From Fagopyrum homotropicum (lineage: Eukaryota; Streptophyta; Magnoliopsida; Caryophyllales; Polygonaceae): a stretch of 64,000 nucleotides of DNA. Below are positions 23,121 through 33,910 of this stretch, piece by piece. The translations under genes were made by a program, and so were the position numbers. The stretch covers positions 35,585,501-35,649,500 of the forward strand of contig BSWB01000004.1 in NCBI GenBank assembly GCA_033239125.1, read 5' to 3'. Every line of letters begins with the position of its first letter. The stretch's first letter is position 1. The notes beneath the pieces were generated by a model. The model saw only the letters and a list, made by a program, of their open reading frames with translations, was not told where the DNA came from and ran no database searches.

Positions 23121-23775
23121 AACTCCCCCATACTTAGACCTTTTACTCGTCCCAAGTAAAACAAATGACAATAGTTTTAGACTCAAATGGCCTCAGGAAG
23201 CATGGGTAAGAGACATAGACAATGGAAAAGAAAAACCAAGAAAGAAAGAAGGAAAAAGAGAGAAAATGTGAGAAAAAGGTGAGAAAGTTACCATCCTTAT
23301 TGCTCCAAGAGTGACCTACCCGGACAACCTCCTTATGACTCCCCTTCTTATGCTGCCAAACGTCGGAAGGGAAACCTACACTCGGTGCCGCTCATTTTGC
23401 CAAGGTGCCCTTTCGGGTTTTCACCTTGCCACTCTTCTTCTTTTCTTTGATGATTTCACTTGGAACTCACATCCCTCAAGTCCAATTTCGCACCAAACTA
23501 AGGTTGGTCGGACTACCTTCTTTTTGCCTAAACCGCCCTTTCGGGTTTTCGGTTTATCCAAGGATTTTCGTGCCTTTTTCCATTGTCTTTGGCTTTTTCT
23601 TTTCTTTTTTTTAATTTCAAACTGAATTAAAACTCAAAGCAAATACACTCAAAACAACTTAAACAAACTACACAAGCAATAATAACTTCCTCCCCCAAAC
23701 TTGAAGTACACTTTACCCTTAAAGTAGAAAATGAAGCAAAGATGAATATGGGAAAGGGAGAAAAGGGTGATACCA
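23121..23775 (-). promoter_or_regulatory. A2 polypurine tract and 3' non-coding region with two covarying GAAA-capped hairpins
   Basis: Sense (minus) strand. The polypurine tract AAGTATGGGGGAGTT abuts the LTR at 23121. At 23401-23428 and 23529-23556 are two 28-nt hairpins. Each has the same inner part, AAAA bulge then CCC-GAAA-GGG, but different 7-bp outer stems: CAAGGTG with CACCTTG, and TAAACCG with CGGTTTA. GAAA is a GNRA-type tetraloop. No protein is recognised in the frames here. Confidence 0.75.
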
Positions 23776-24835
23776 CTAGTGGGATGGTCCGGCTGGACCA
23801 TCCGGACCCTCCTCCGGTGGGTACGGGAAGTGGCTGAATAAGTGCTCCTGCCGGCGGTAGATGTCGTTGATGCGGGTTTGTTGAGCATCCATCCGTTGCC
23901 TAAATGAGGTTTCAAAGCTGGCTTGCCAAGCCAACTGCTGAGCCTCGAGCTGCTGCTGCTGAACCGTCTGCCAAGCGTCTTGCCTCCGGTCAAAGTGGGA
24001 GGTCATGGAGGAGGCGAAGCTAGTTTGTCAGCTCTGTTGTTGCTCAAGCCTGGTCCGCTGGTACTCGGTCTGTCATGCTTTATGCTGGGTGGTCAAAGCC
24101 GCCATCTGACCCTGAAGGCCGCAAGTGTCGGGTCCTCATCCGGTGCTGCAGTGGGCATCTACTCGTCATCCGGTATGGGCATGTGGTCATTAAAATGAGC
24201 CCCGATGGAGCTCGCAGTGTGTCTCTCAACAATGACCACCTGAGGCTGCCTCGGCATGAGAGGGTCAGCCGGGATGTATAGCTCGGAGAGCTCGTCTCCA
24301 AATGGAAGTGGCCGAGGAGGTAAGTGATGTGGCTCCCGTCTGCTAATGAAAGCCAAAAAAAAGGTTCTCCCCGTCCGTCTTGAGGAGCTTGCACCTCCTC
24401 AACATCCCCTCCGGGTAGAGTGGCGCCTCCAACCCATCCTCAAGGTCGGATAGTCCATCACTTGTGAGGCGATCAAGGAGATCACCCCACCGCCCACAAT
24501 GTCCCTTGGCTTGTTCTTCCTCATCCGCTTCAAAGCGGTAAGGAAGAGGTATGGCCAATCCGGTACCTTCTCTCTCATCGTAAGGCAAGTGTATAGCAAT
24601 GGAAGGTCCTTAAGGGTGACCTTGTTCTCCTCTTTGTGTCCACAGAAGACACTCATGATGATCTTCGACAGGAGCCTCAAGAAAGGGTGAGTGAGTTTGT
24701 TGGAGTACTCACCCCCGGCATGAAACTCGGATCCGGTGGCGGCCTGCCAAAACTCACAAAGGTCAGGTGTCGGAACGGGTTCCCACCAGTTCTCTGAGGC
24801 GCAAATAATTACCCCAAATGCTTCGTGCAGTTGGG
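23776..24835 (-). pseudogene. Athila-type ORF2 of A2, N-terminally deleted
   Basis: From about 24830 to the stop at 23776 with frame changes. First part: EAFGVIICASENWWEPVPTP, CEFWQAATGSEFHAGGEYSN, LLSKIIMSVFCGHKEENKV, DLPLLYTCL. Last part: a Gln-rich probable coiled coil (RQDAWQTVQQQQLEAQQLAW) ending INDIYRRQEHLFSHFPYPPE. Compared with A1, about 400 bases of the N-terminal coding region are missing, so the palindrome leader runs straight into the middle of the gene at about 24838. Not functional. Confidence 0.78.
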
Positions 24836-25291
24836 TGTAAGCTTGCAGGCGCAGGGGCGGGAGAACTCTTGGAGGCGATTCTTGACAGCTGCAAATGTGG
24901 AGGAGCTGGGGGTGCTTTCCGGTGGCTTTTGGTGGGTGGAGATGTCGCCGGAGGTGGTGAAGAGTGGAGTTTTTGTGGTTGTCGGTGAGGGACGTCGTAG
25001 GATTAGAGATTTGAGAGATTTGAGGAAGGTGGTGGTAGGTGTAGGGTATTTTTGGATCTTTTTTTTCTGGATAAAACCGCAGGGGCGGGGACTTGTCACC
25101 ACGGGGGCGGTGATAAGGAAAAGGAAGGCGCAGGCTCAGCGCCGGGGCGGCGCTGGGCAAGTTTGTCACCGCTGGGGCGGAGAAACTTAGCCGCAGGAGC
25201 GGTTGGCTTGACTGAGGCTCCTCTTCTTATTCCTTCGAGTTGCCTCCCGAGCAACGCCTATGTTTTACATCGTTGGCTCGACGTAAGGACT
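24836..25291 (-). repeat. A2 pre-ORF2 leader: palindrome cluster and conserved box
   Basis: Non-coding. CCGC/GCGG palindromes at 24846-24870 and 25076-25205, including GTCACCACGGGGGCGGTGA and GTCACCGCTGGGGCGG. The GGGAGGCAAC box is at 25239-25250, about 40 nt after the pol stop. Long frames on both strands (for example 24825-25190 plus) are shadows of the GC-rich repeats. Confidence 0.75.
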
Positions 25292-27634
25292 CTACCTCTC
25301 TGATTGGGCCTCCTTTAGCACCATCTCGTCAATTGGATCGTTCTTTACTCCTTCAAGGTAAAGTTTTAGCCTTTGTCCGTTTACCTTGAACACCTTGTGC
25401 GTTTGGGGATTATAGAGATCCACAGCGCCATGAGGGTATACTTCGGCTATCACGAACGGCCCCGTCCACCTTGAGCGCAGCTTACCTGCAAAAAGTTTCA
25501 AACGTGATTGAAAGAGAAGTACCTTATTACCTACCTTGAAGTCCTTCCGGAGAATATTTCGGTCATGCCATGCTTTGGTTTTTTCTTTGTATGCAGTGGC
25601 ATGGTCATATGCATCTAATCTCAATTCCTCCAACTCTTATAATTGGAGTTTCCGGAATTCTCCCACTTCCTCTATGTTCATGTTGCACTTCTTTACCGCC
25701 CACCAAGCTTTGTGCTCTAGCTCCACCGGAAGGTGGCAAGCTTTTCCAAACACGAGCCTGAAGGGAGACATCCCTTTAGGAGTCTTGTAGGCTGTCCGAT
25801 ATGCCCATAGAGCGTCGTTTAGCCTTGCACTTCAATCCTTCCTTCCGGGAGAGACCGTCTTTTCGAGGATGGTCTTAATTTCCCGGTTGGATACCTCAAC
25901 TTGGCCATTTGTTTGTGGATGATAAGCTGTTGACACTCGTTGGTGGATGTGGTACTTCTTAAGGAGGGCCATGCTCATCTTGTTGCAGAAATGGGTATCC
26001 CTATCACTGATTAAGGCTTTCGAAATTCCAAATCTTTCAAAAATATTTTACTTAAGGAAGGCTGCAACCACTTTTGAATCATCACTTTTGGTGGTCTTTG
26101 CTTCCACCCACTTGGAAACATAGTCCACCGCAAGTAAAATATATGTATGCCCAAATGAAGTAGGAAAAGGCCCCATGAAATCAATTCCCCAAACATCAAA
26201 TATTTCTCAAAATATAAGAGAGGATTGGGGCATTTCATGTCTCCGTGAAATGTTTCCTACCCTTTAGCATCTATCACACACTTTGCAAAACGCAAAAGCG
26301 TCTCTAAAAATGTGTGGCCAAAAGAAACCGGCATCCAAAACTTTTCTTGCAGTTTTGTTTACTTCAAAGTGCCCCCTACATGCTTCGGAATGACAGAAGG
26401 TTAGGATAGATTGTACCTCATTATCGGGAATGCAACGGCAGATCACTTGGTCACTACAATGCTTCCAAAGGTAAGGGTCCTCCCAAACGTAGTGTCGAGC
26501 TTCAGCCTTCACCTTCTCTCGTTGTGCCTTGGTGAAGTCTGGAGGATACTCATTCCTGACAATGAAGTTCACAATGTCAGCAAACCAAGGCTTAAAAGAC
26601 TGGAGCTTAAGACAAACCTCTATCGACAATTCCGCAGGGGCGCCTAGACTGAGCCGCAGGGGCGGGACGCTTGAGGCGCGGGGGCGGTTACGCAATAGAG
26701 GGTTGTGTAGAAGGTGTCGTCTGGAAAACTTCCACTTATCTCCTTTCCTTTTTCTGGACATTCTTCTTCCTTCACTAACCTGCTCAGATGATCGGCCACC
26801 AGGTTCTCAGCCCCCTTCTTATCCCGTATTTCTAGGTTGAACTCACTTAGAAGGAGCACCCATCGGATCAATCGTGGCTTCGCTTCCTTCTTCACCATGA
26901 GGTACCTAAGAGTTGCATGGTCAGTGAAGATAATACCTTTACTCCAAGAAGGTATTGTCTGAATTTCTCAAGGGTAAAAACCACCGCTAGCATCTCCTTC
27001 TCGATGGTAGAGTAATTCCTTTGCGCTCCATTGAGTGTCATGGACGCATAATGGATCACATGTGAGGCTCGTCCATCCTTCTGTCCTAATACAGCTCCTA
27101 CAGCGTAGTCGCTGGCGTCACACATGATTTCGAAAGGTTTCTCCCAATCCGGAGAACGGATGATTGGTGCACTAGTGAGACATGCCTTCAAAGTGTCGAA
27201 AGCTCTCTTGCAGGTCTCATCCACTATGAAGGTGACGTCTTTCTTGAGCACTTCACATAAGGGTGCCGAGATCTTCGAGAAGTCTTTGATGAACCGTCGG
27301 TAGAAACCTGCATGACCAAGAAAAGATCGGATTTACCGAATGTTAGTAGGATAAGGTAAACTTTGAATTACATCAACCTTTGTCTTATCTACCTCTATCC
27401 ATTTTGAGGATATTACATGTCCTAGCACGATTCCTTGTTCTACCATGAAATGGCATTTCTCCGAATTAAGAACTAGCTTGGTTTCAACATATTTTTTAAG
27501 AACGAGTTTTAAATGTCCTAGACATGCATCAAAACTGTCTCCATGGACGGTAAAATCATCCATGAAGACTTCAATAAATTTTTCTATGTACTCGGAGAAA
27601 ATACTTATCATGCACCGTTGGAAGGTGCCGGTTT
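25292..27634 (-). pseudogene. pol: A2 pol, RT C-terminal part, RNase H and integrase
   Basis: Minus strand, many frame breaks. RT palm motif VFMDDF with following NSEKCHFMVEQGIVLGH (27611-27333). RNase H segment FEIMCDASDYAVGAVLGQK and YSTIEKEMLAVVF (27251-26892), EFNLEIRDKKGAENLVADHL (about 26820). Integrase zinc finger with HSEACRGHF and CKVCDRC (26761-26264). A core decayed between 26238 and 25640. C-terminal module LFQSRLKLFAGKLRSRWTGP (25633-25292). Between RNase H and integrase, at 26628-26690, the CCGC-AGGG-GCGG motif sits inside the coding frame and would encode APAPQ and VPPLRLS-like peptide. Dead copy. Confidence 0.85.
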
Positions 27635-29173
27635 TGATGGCATGAATTATGGCCTATTTTCAGGCATGTATTTATATATATTTTTCCTTTATTTTGCATG
27701 CAAAGACATACATTCATGACATTTATGGTTATATTTACCTACTTTGCAAGAATAGATGTCTACATAGAGTTTTATGATATTTGTAGGTAATTTGGCGAAT
27801 TATGGAGTGAAATGGCACATTTAAGGAATAAGCCTTGACGCGGGATAAAAAGGAGCATAAAAGGAAGCTAGGACGCGCCAAAGTATCTTCTGATACCATC
27901 TGACGCACCAAAGTATCTACTGATACCGTATGACGCGCCAAAGTATCTTATGATACTATCTGACGCGGCCCAAAGTATTTTCTGATACCAGCGGACTCGA
28001 CTTCTTTTCAGCCCAAATATTTAGGATCTCATCTTTAAACCCTAGGTTTATCCCTAGAAATATTCGATAGTCTTTAACATTGAAAAGGAGCCAAAATCTC
28101 CAAAAGGGGAGACTTACGAGACTCGCATATTCTTCTTTGAACCCTGCTTTCGGAGACGGGTTGACGGCCGGCATTCAGGGTTATAGAAGATCTCGAGGAA
28201 GACGTGATTGGAAGATTCTGTACGTTGGAGATATCTTAGGGTTTACATTTGAAGGCGGATTGACATCCCTTTCTTCGTTGTTTCTCTAGATTTGTGTGAG
28301 GATTTATGTTTTCCTCTTTTCTGCATTCATCAAACATATACTTGTGTTGGATTTGAGTTTTGCAATTGGATAGTTATTGAGGTTTTGAGGTTTTTATCTA
28401 TTCTTTCCTTAAACTCGATTTTTGATATTATGATGATGGTTGTTGGCTAAAACCCTTTAACAATTCTAAGGTGAAGGGTTGATAGTTGTGGCTTAGATAA
28501 TGATAGATTGAACCAAAATAGATTGGACCTTGAGAGTTGTAAGAATCACGTCGACAACCCTAAACCACGGCTTGTTCTTGAGTTCCACGGCCGTGGTTTC
28601 TCAAGAACTAGCCATGATTTCCCCCTATCGTACGTTTTTTACTTTTGCTTTAATCCAAAGTTAAGAGATATGCTTTAACCTAGCCTTGGCTTGCCTTTCC
28701 TAGGTAGTAGTGAGACTCAACATCCTTGGCCTATCTATGATCCTTTGGGTTGGGTTTGGGTATTTGAGATCAATTCTTATCCTTAGATCATTTCTATACT
28801 GCAGCCTCAACAACCTTTATAGAGAGAGTCTTCGGGTGAGACATATAGGGTTTTGGAACTTCACCGTACTCAACCTTATCTTAGTTTTCCTTTGCAATCT
28901 CGACTATGTCCTTATATCTATAGAATATCTTGAATCGATTACCACAATTGGATACCTGGATCTTTAGGGTTGTTGTTTTCCCCAATATTTGCAAAGCTTT
29001 TATACTTTTACTTGCTCGACTATTTGAGAATTGATTTTGTTTCACCAAATCCCTGAGTTCAATACTCTGGAATACTTGCTTAACTATGCCGATCCGTACA
29101 CTGCGGGTTCGCTTGCTTTTATTTCAGTTTTATAAATTTAAAGCTTATTTGCACGCACACTTTCGGGCGAACA
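27635..29173 (+). mobile_element. Solo LTR E inside A2 reverse transcriptase
   Basis: From TGATGGCATG to CGGGCGAACA, 1,539 bp, opposite in strand to A2. A2 RT coding resumes on both sides (FGLCNAP to the right, MISIFSEY to the left). A clear target duplication is not visible (GGTTT on the left, GGGGC on the right). It carries a 30-bp tandem repeat in the U3 position and the second-site module with CCACGGCCGTGG (28585-28596). Confidence 0.82.
27871..27990 (+). repeat. Four tandem 30-bp units in LTR E
   Basis: Units at 27871, 27901, 27931 and 27961. Each has GACGCG(C/A)CC-like sequence, then AAAGTATC, 4 bases, GATAC. GTATC and GATAC form a small palindrome in the first three; the last unit is degenerate. 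This replaces, in the same LTR position, the CGGCCG-type cluster of the other LTRs. Confidence 0.85.
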
Positions 29174-30476
29174 GGGGCGTTGCACAATCCAAATGGCATT
29201 CTGCGGTATGCATAAGTGCCAATGGGCAAGTGAATGTCGTCTTTTCTTGATCTTCCTGCGCAATGGCTATTTGGAAGTAGCCGAAATATCCATCTAGGAA
29301 GCAATAGTATGAGTGACCTGCAATACGTTCCAACATTTGGTCAATAAAAGGCAATGGGAAATGGTCTTTACGTGTTACCTTGTTGAGTTTGCGGTAGTCA
29401 ATGCAAACTCTCCATCCGGTTTGCGTTTTACTCGGGACCATTTCTCCATGTTGATTTTCCACCATTGTGATACCTCTTTTCTTTGGAACCACTTGGGTTG
29501 GACTAACCCAAGTGCTATCTGAAATAGGGAAGATCATATTTGCTTGGAGGAGCTTCAACACCTCCTTCTTGACCACATCCATCATCGGCGGATTCAACCT
29601 TCTTTGAGGTTGCCTAGAGGGTTTGGCTTCATCCTCAAGTAAGATCCTATGCATGCAAGTTGATGGACTTATCCCTTTGATGTCTGCAATGGTCCATCTA
29701 AGGGCCGTCTTGTGTTCTTTCAACACTTTTACCAACTTGTCCTCTTGACCGGTAGTCAACTTGTTGGAGAAGATCACCGGCAAGGTATTGTTGTGTCCAA
29801 GGAAAACGTACTTGAGGTGGGATGGAAGGTCCTTAAATTCTATTTCCGGTGCCTGCACTATAGATGGGATAAGCTTCTCGCTTGGGGTTAGTAAATTGGG
29901 CCCAATGGCCAAATTGGAGATAGGTAACTTCTTATGCCCATCTAATTGGGCTAGGACCTCTTTCATGCTGGATGTTAATGCATATTTGGAGTTGAAATCA
30001 TCAATGTCATGCTCAATTATATTTTTCAATTCGTCAATGTTAGAAATATCAAACAAATCTTGCGCAAAAGGTTCAACAATGTCAATAGCACATAAAGAAT
30101 GATCATCACTAGGAAATTTCATTGCATCATAGATGTCAAATTCCACTACTTCACCATCAAACTTCATGGTTAGTTTGCCACTAACATAATCAATTTTAGT
30201 CCGAGCAGTTTTGAGGAATGGTCTACCTAACAATATTGGTGCAGCATGTGAAACATTTTCCATGTCCATTACGAAAAAATCAGCAGGAAAAATTAGGTTG
30301 TCTACCATTACTAATACATCTTCAATTATCCCTTTCGGGTACACATTAGATCTATCAGCGAGTTGTACTACAATCCTAGTTTCCGTTAATGGCCCAAGGA
30401 CAAGTGATTTGTAAATAGAATATGGCAAAACATTTATAGAAGCACCAAGGTCAAGCATGGCTTTGTCAAAACGGGT
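29174..30476 (-). pseudogene. pol: A2 protease and RT N-terminal part
   Basis: Minus strand from about 30476. Aspartic protease core with LDLGASINVLPYSIY and ILLGRPFLKTARTKIDY, linker, then RT: RILLEDEAKPSRQPQRRLNP, MVPSKTQTGWRVCIDYRKLN, GHSYYCFLDGYFGYFQIAIA. A frameshift near 29240 moves the frame before YAYRRMPFGLCNAP, where LTR E interrupts. The stop at 30477-30479 separates it from gag in the same frame. LDLGAS is the expected D-(T/S)-G catalytic site. Confidence 0.87.
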
Positions 30477-32344
30477 TTACCCTATGACACAAGGGATACT
30501 TACCATGCCCGGATCGCTGCATTTCTTGGGCATTCTATGTTGGAAAACGGCAGACACATACTCACTCACTTGCACATTTTGTTTCCCATTCAGCTTCTGA
30601 TTTCTCTTAATAGTGCAAAGTTCCTTCAAGAAATGAGCATATTTAGGAATACTCTTCACTAACTTAAGGAGAGGAATATTTACCTCGCATTTGGAGAAGG
30701 TCTCAAAGAGATCCTTGTCCTCAATGATTCTTCTCTCCTTTAGTGCCTCAGGAAAAGGAGCTGGTGGTTTCTCATAGTACAGTGGTGGAAACTCAGGTCG
30801 GATGTAAGAATCCTTCTCCGTAGAACTCTTTGTCGAGTTTTCCGCAAGGACGCCGGATTGCAGGCGCAAGGGCGGCTCAGGGGTTGTCACCGCGGGGGCG
30901 GGGACATCCAGCCGCAGGGGCGGCGTCTGCTTAAAGTTGGGCGCAGTTGCTGCCGCAGGGGCGGTTGTGGGTGCGGCAAACTTGTCAGAGGGTTTGTCTT
31001 GTAATTCTTTTGTTGGTTTCGGTTGGATTTGCTTCCCACTCCTTAATGTTAGAGCATTAACATTCTCCTTGGGGTTTATAACCGTCTGGGAAGGCAATCC
31101 TCCGGAGGATCTAGCTTCGATCCTTGTTATGGCTTCCGTCATTTGCCCAACCTGTTTTTCAAGGTTCTTGATGTTGGATTTTGTTGTTTGGACATGAGTA
31201 GCAAAATGATTAGTCAAAATCTGCAACATATCCTCAGTTGATTGATACTTACCTTGTCGGGGCTGCTGTTGTTGGTTTTGTTGATCCCTCCAACGAAAGT
31301 TCTGTTGATCACGCCAGTTTGGCATGAAATTCTGCGCATAAGGATCGTTCTTAGGCCTTTGCTGCTGTGATTGTCCATAACCTACTGCATTCACCTCAGC
31401 ATCATCATCCTGGACTTGGGGACACATGTCCGTCGGGTGATATGGGTCAGCACAAACTCCACATGCCTTAAGATGTGGTGGGGTTCCCATAAGCGTCAAT
31501 CTCTTCACCATCACCTTCAGTTCAGCAAGCTCATTGGAGATTTCACTCTTCCCGGAATTCACAGCATGAACTCCTCTCTTGGAAGAAGTCATTCCAAAGT
31601 TCCGGGTTCCTCCTGCTAGTTCCTGTATCTTTTCCAAAGCAAGGTCAGGGGTAGAGTTAAGAATGTTACCTCCACAAGCCGCATCGACGATCCTCCTTTC
31701 GTTTTCAAGCAAGCCATTGTACAGGTACAAGACTAGATCCTGTGTTGAATACCCGTGGAAAGGAAAGTTGGATCGGAGGTTACGAATCTTTCAAAGTACT
31801 CGTAGAGAGTCTCGTCCGCCTCTTGCTCGATATTGCTTATAGCTTTCTTCAAGCTATTGGCCTTCTTGGCTGGCAAGTATTTCTTCAAAAACGCCTTGTG
31901 GAGATTCTCCCAAGTGTCGATGCTCCCGGATGGAAGGTGGTAATACCAATCATCTGCTGCATCCTTGAGTGTGAAGCCGAATGCCCTCATCTTGATTTGC
32001 TCTTCGGTGATGTTGGCCGGCTTCATGCTCATACACACCGTATGAAACTTTCCAAGGTGTTTGATGGGGTCTTCACCACTTAACCCATGGAAAGATGGGA
32101 GCAAGTGAATGAGACCTGACTTGAGCTCGAAGTTGATTCCCTCCCCTAATGCCGGTATAGTAACTGCAAGAGGGTGTTGAGCCAAAGTCGGCTGAGTGAG
32201 TTGACGAAGAGTACGATCAGCCATTTCTTGTTGGAGTTGTTGTTGTCTACGTCGCTTGATGTGCGTCCTCTCAATTTCTGGATCAAAAGGAACAATGCCG
32301 GAGTTAGTTGCATGGGTTTGAACCATAAAAATGGTCCAAACCAA
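30477..32344 (-). pseudogene. gag: A2 gag and linker to protease
   Basis: Minus strand, starting about 32325 (MVQTHATNSG). Gag domain with LIHLLPSFHGLSGEDPIKHL and MRAFGFTLKDAADDWYYHLP. A frameshift occurs near 31775, then the second half to 30477. CCHC zinc knuckle CGVCADPYHPTDMC, followed by a Gln-rich tail. At 30838-30962, between zinc knuckle and protease, the palindrome motif is read in frame as PPLRL and PAPAV peptide units, so the family motif has been tolerated inside a protein. Confidence 0.85.
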
Positions 32345-32382
32345 TAATCAATAAAAAAAATGAAATAAAAATAAAACTAAAC

Positions 32383-32400
32383 TCCCCGGCAATGGCGCCA
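32383..32400 (-). promoter_or_regulatory. Primer-binding site for tRNA-Asp (A2)
   Basis: Same site as A1 and C, with one change (CAATGGCGCC for CAACGGCGCC on the plus strand). Confidence 0.88.
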
Positions 32401-32405
32401 AAATT

Positions 32406-33910
32406 TAACAAGAACTTTTCCTTAGGTCGTTTTTATCTTATCAAAATAAATCCCAACTTAACACAGTATAGCGGTTAAGTAAGGGTCGAACCTAAGAGAG
32501 TTTGGTGATATTTTTATTAAATTCATTTATTGATTATAGAACAAAGTAACAGGGGGGTTTGGATAAAATTGATGCACACAAAACTAGAAAGCAAGTAATA
32601 AGATTGATATGATGATGATGAGTGAATCTACACTAGGTTGATTCTTAACATGCGATTACTACTTTGGTGAGTTCCTTTTTACAAGTTTTCAAGTAATGCT
32701 CCCGTCTTAATCATATGTATGTGTTGAGCCAACCGGCATCAACACAACTTAACAAGTTAGTGTTCCGTAAACCTACAAGAACAAGTCACAAGTTAGCTTT
32801 CAAACAAAGACTAAGGGATATAAAGAGAAGATTAAAACCATAAAACGAATCTTTATATTTGTGTTTCTTTTCCTTTAAGCAATTACAACCCGTTATTACT
32901 TGAAGGTTACTACTAGATTAAAGACCCGAACCCGGAATCTATTAATCCTAGTTCTTTGCATGTACTTTAGAACCTAAGGTGATCAATCTTAAGTGATAAT
33001 AAAACATGCAATTAGACAAATAAAGATTAAGAAACATAAAGCATTACTGAATAAAACTTATATTAGAAAGGTACTTACAACCAAAGTAATAATGCAGCTT
33101 CAAACCAACCCAATGTAGCAAGGAGACTAGAAGCTCATTACAAAGGAAACAAGAGAGAAAAGAGAGAATTACAATGGAAAAATGATGGATGATTCTAGCA
33201 ATCAACTATGGGTCTATTTATACTACAAATGGCACTAAATAGGAGTAAATGGCTGGCCAAAACAGCCACATTTAACGCCATAAAGGTGGTGCAAACAGCC
33301 AGAGTAAAGTCTCTGTCGTTGAACCGCAGGGGCGGCCTTCAGATCCGCAGTGGCGGTCCAGGCAAAAACAATTGATCTTCTTTGTAGCCGCAGGGGCGGC
33401 CTGGCAGTTCCGCAGGGGTGGATCTTTAATGTTCTTCAAACGCCTAACTCTTCATCTTTCTGTCGCTTCTGATGTCGAGCCGCAGGGGCGGCCCAGTGTC
33501 AACGCAGGGGCGGTGACACTGACTCTTTGGCTTCACAACTCCGCAGGGTGAGACGCAGGCAGAGGCGCAGGGGCGCCGGTCTTCGCTTCTTCAGGATAAG
33601 TCACCGCCGAGGCGCCAAGGAGGGGCGCAGTGGCAGTGACAGTCTTCGCTCCGGCCGCTGCCGAAGGCGCAGGCTGCGTTCCGGAGTGTAGTGTCACCCG
33701 CTGGGGCGGTGACATTGCTCCGCGGGGGCGGTGAGGCACCAGAAGCTTTGCTTTGTGAATGGCCTTCAACTCCTAAGTGCTTATAACTCCTCCTTTATCT
33801 TCTTTTAGTCTTCTTCTTCTGGACCAAGGAGTTAGTAGCATAAAACGACACTATTGTGCTAAAAAGACTCTAAAAACTAACCTAAATGATAGTGATTCCA
33901 TCACCTATCA
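32406..33910 (-). mobile_element. 5' LTR of A2
   Basis: 1,505 bp. The inner end is decayed to TAACAAG; the outer end is CACCTATCA. Palindrome cluster at 33320-33740, the U3 position. A copy at 33493-33521 has arms of ten or more bases (AGTGTCA, TGACACT) with AGGG in the loop. Confidence 0.9.

Larger units (their letters stand above)
21606..33910 (-). mobile_element. Complete Athila-like element A2
   Basis: On the minus strand: 5' LTR, primer-binding site, gag, protease, RT, RNase H, integrase, ORF2, polypurine tract and 3' LTR. The flanks GGCAT (21601-21605) and AGCAT (33911-33915) fit a 5-bp target duplication with one change. Its LTRs differ by about a dozen bases over one 190-base stretch I compared (22801-22990 against 33591-33780), so this is an older insertion than C. 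All genes are broken. Confidence 0.9.

Noticed and set aside
24809..25190. Frames on both strands upstream of A2 ORF2
   Set aside because: Same reason: they are by-products of CCGC/GCGG repeats lacking stops.
27635..29173. A target duplication for LTR E
   Set aside because: Flanks GGTTT and GGGGC do not match convincingly; the solo-LTR call rests on its ends and on the split RT instead.
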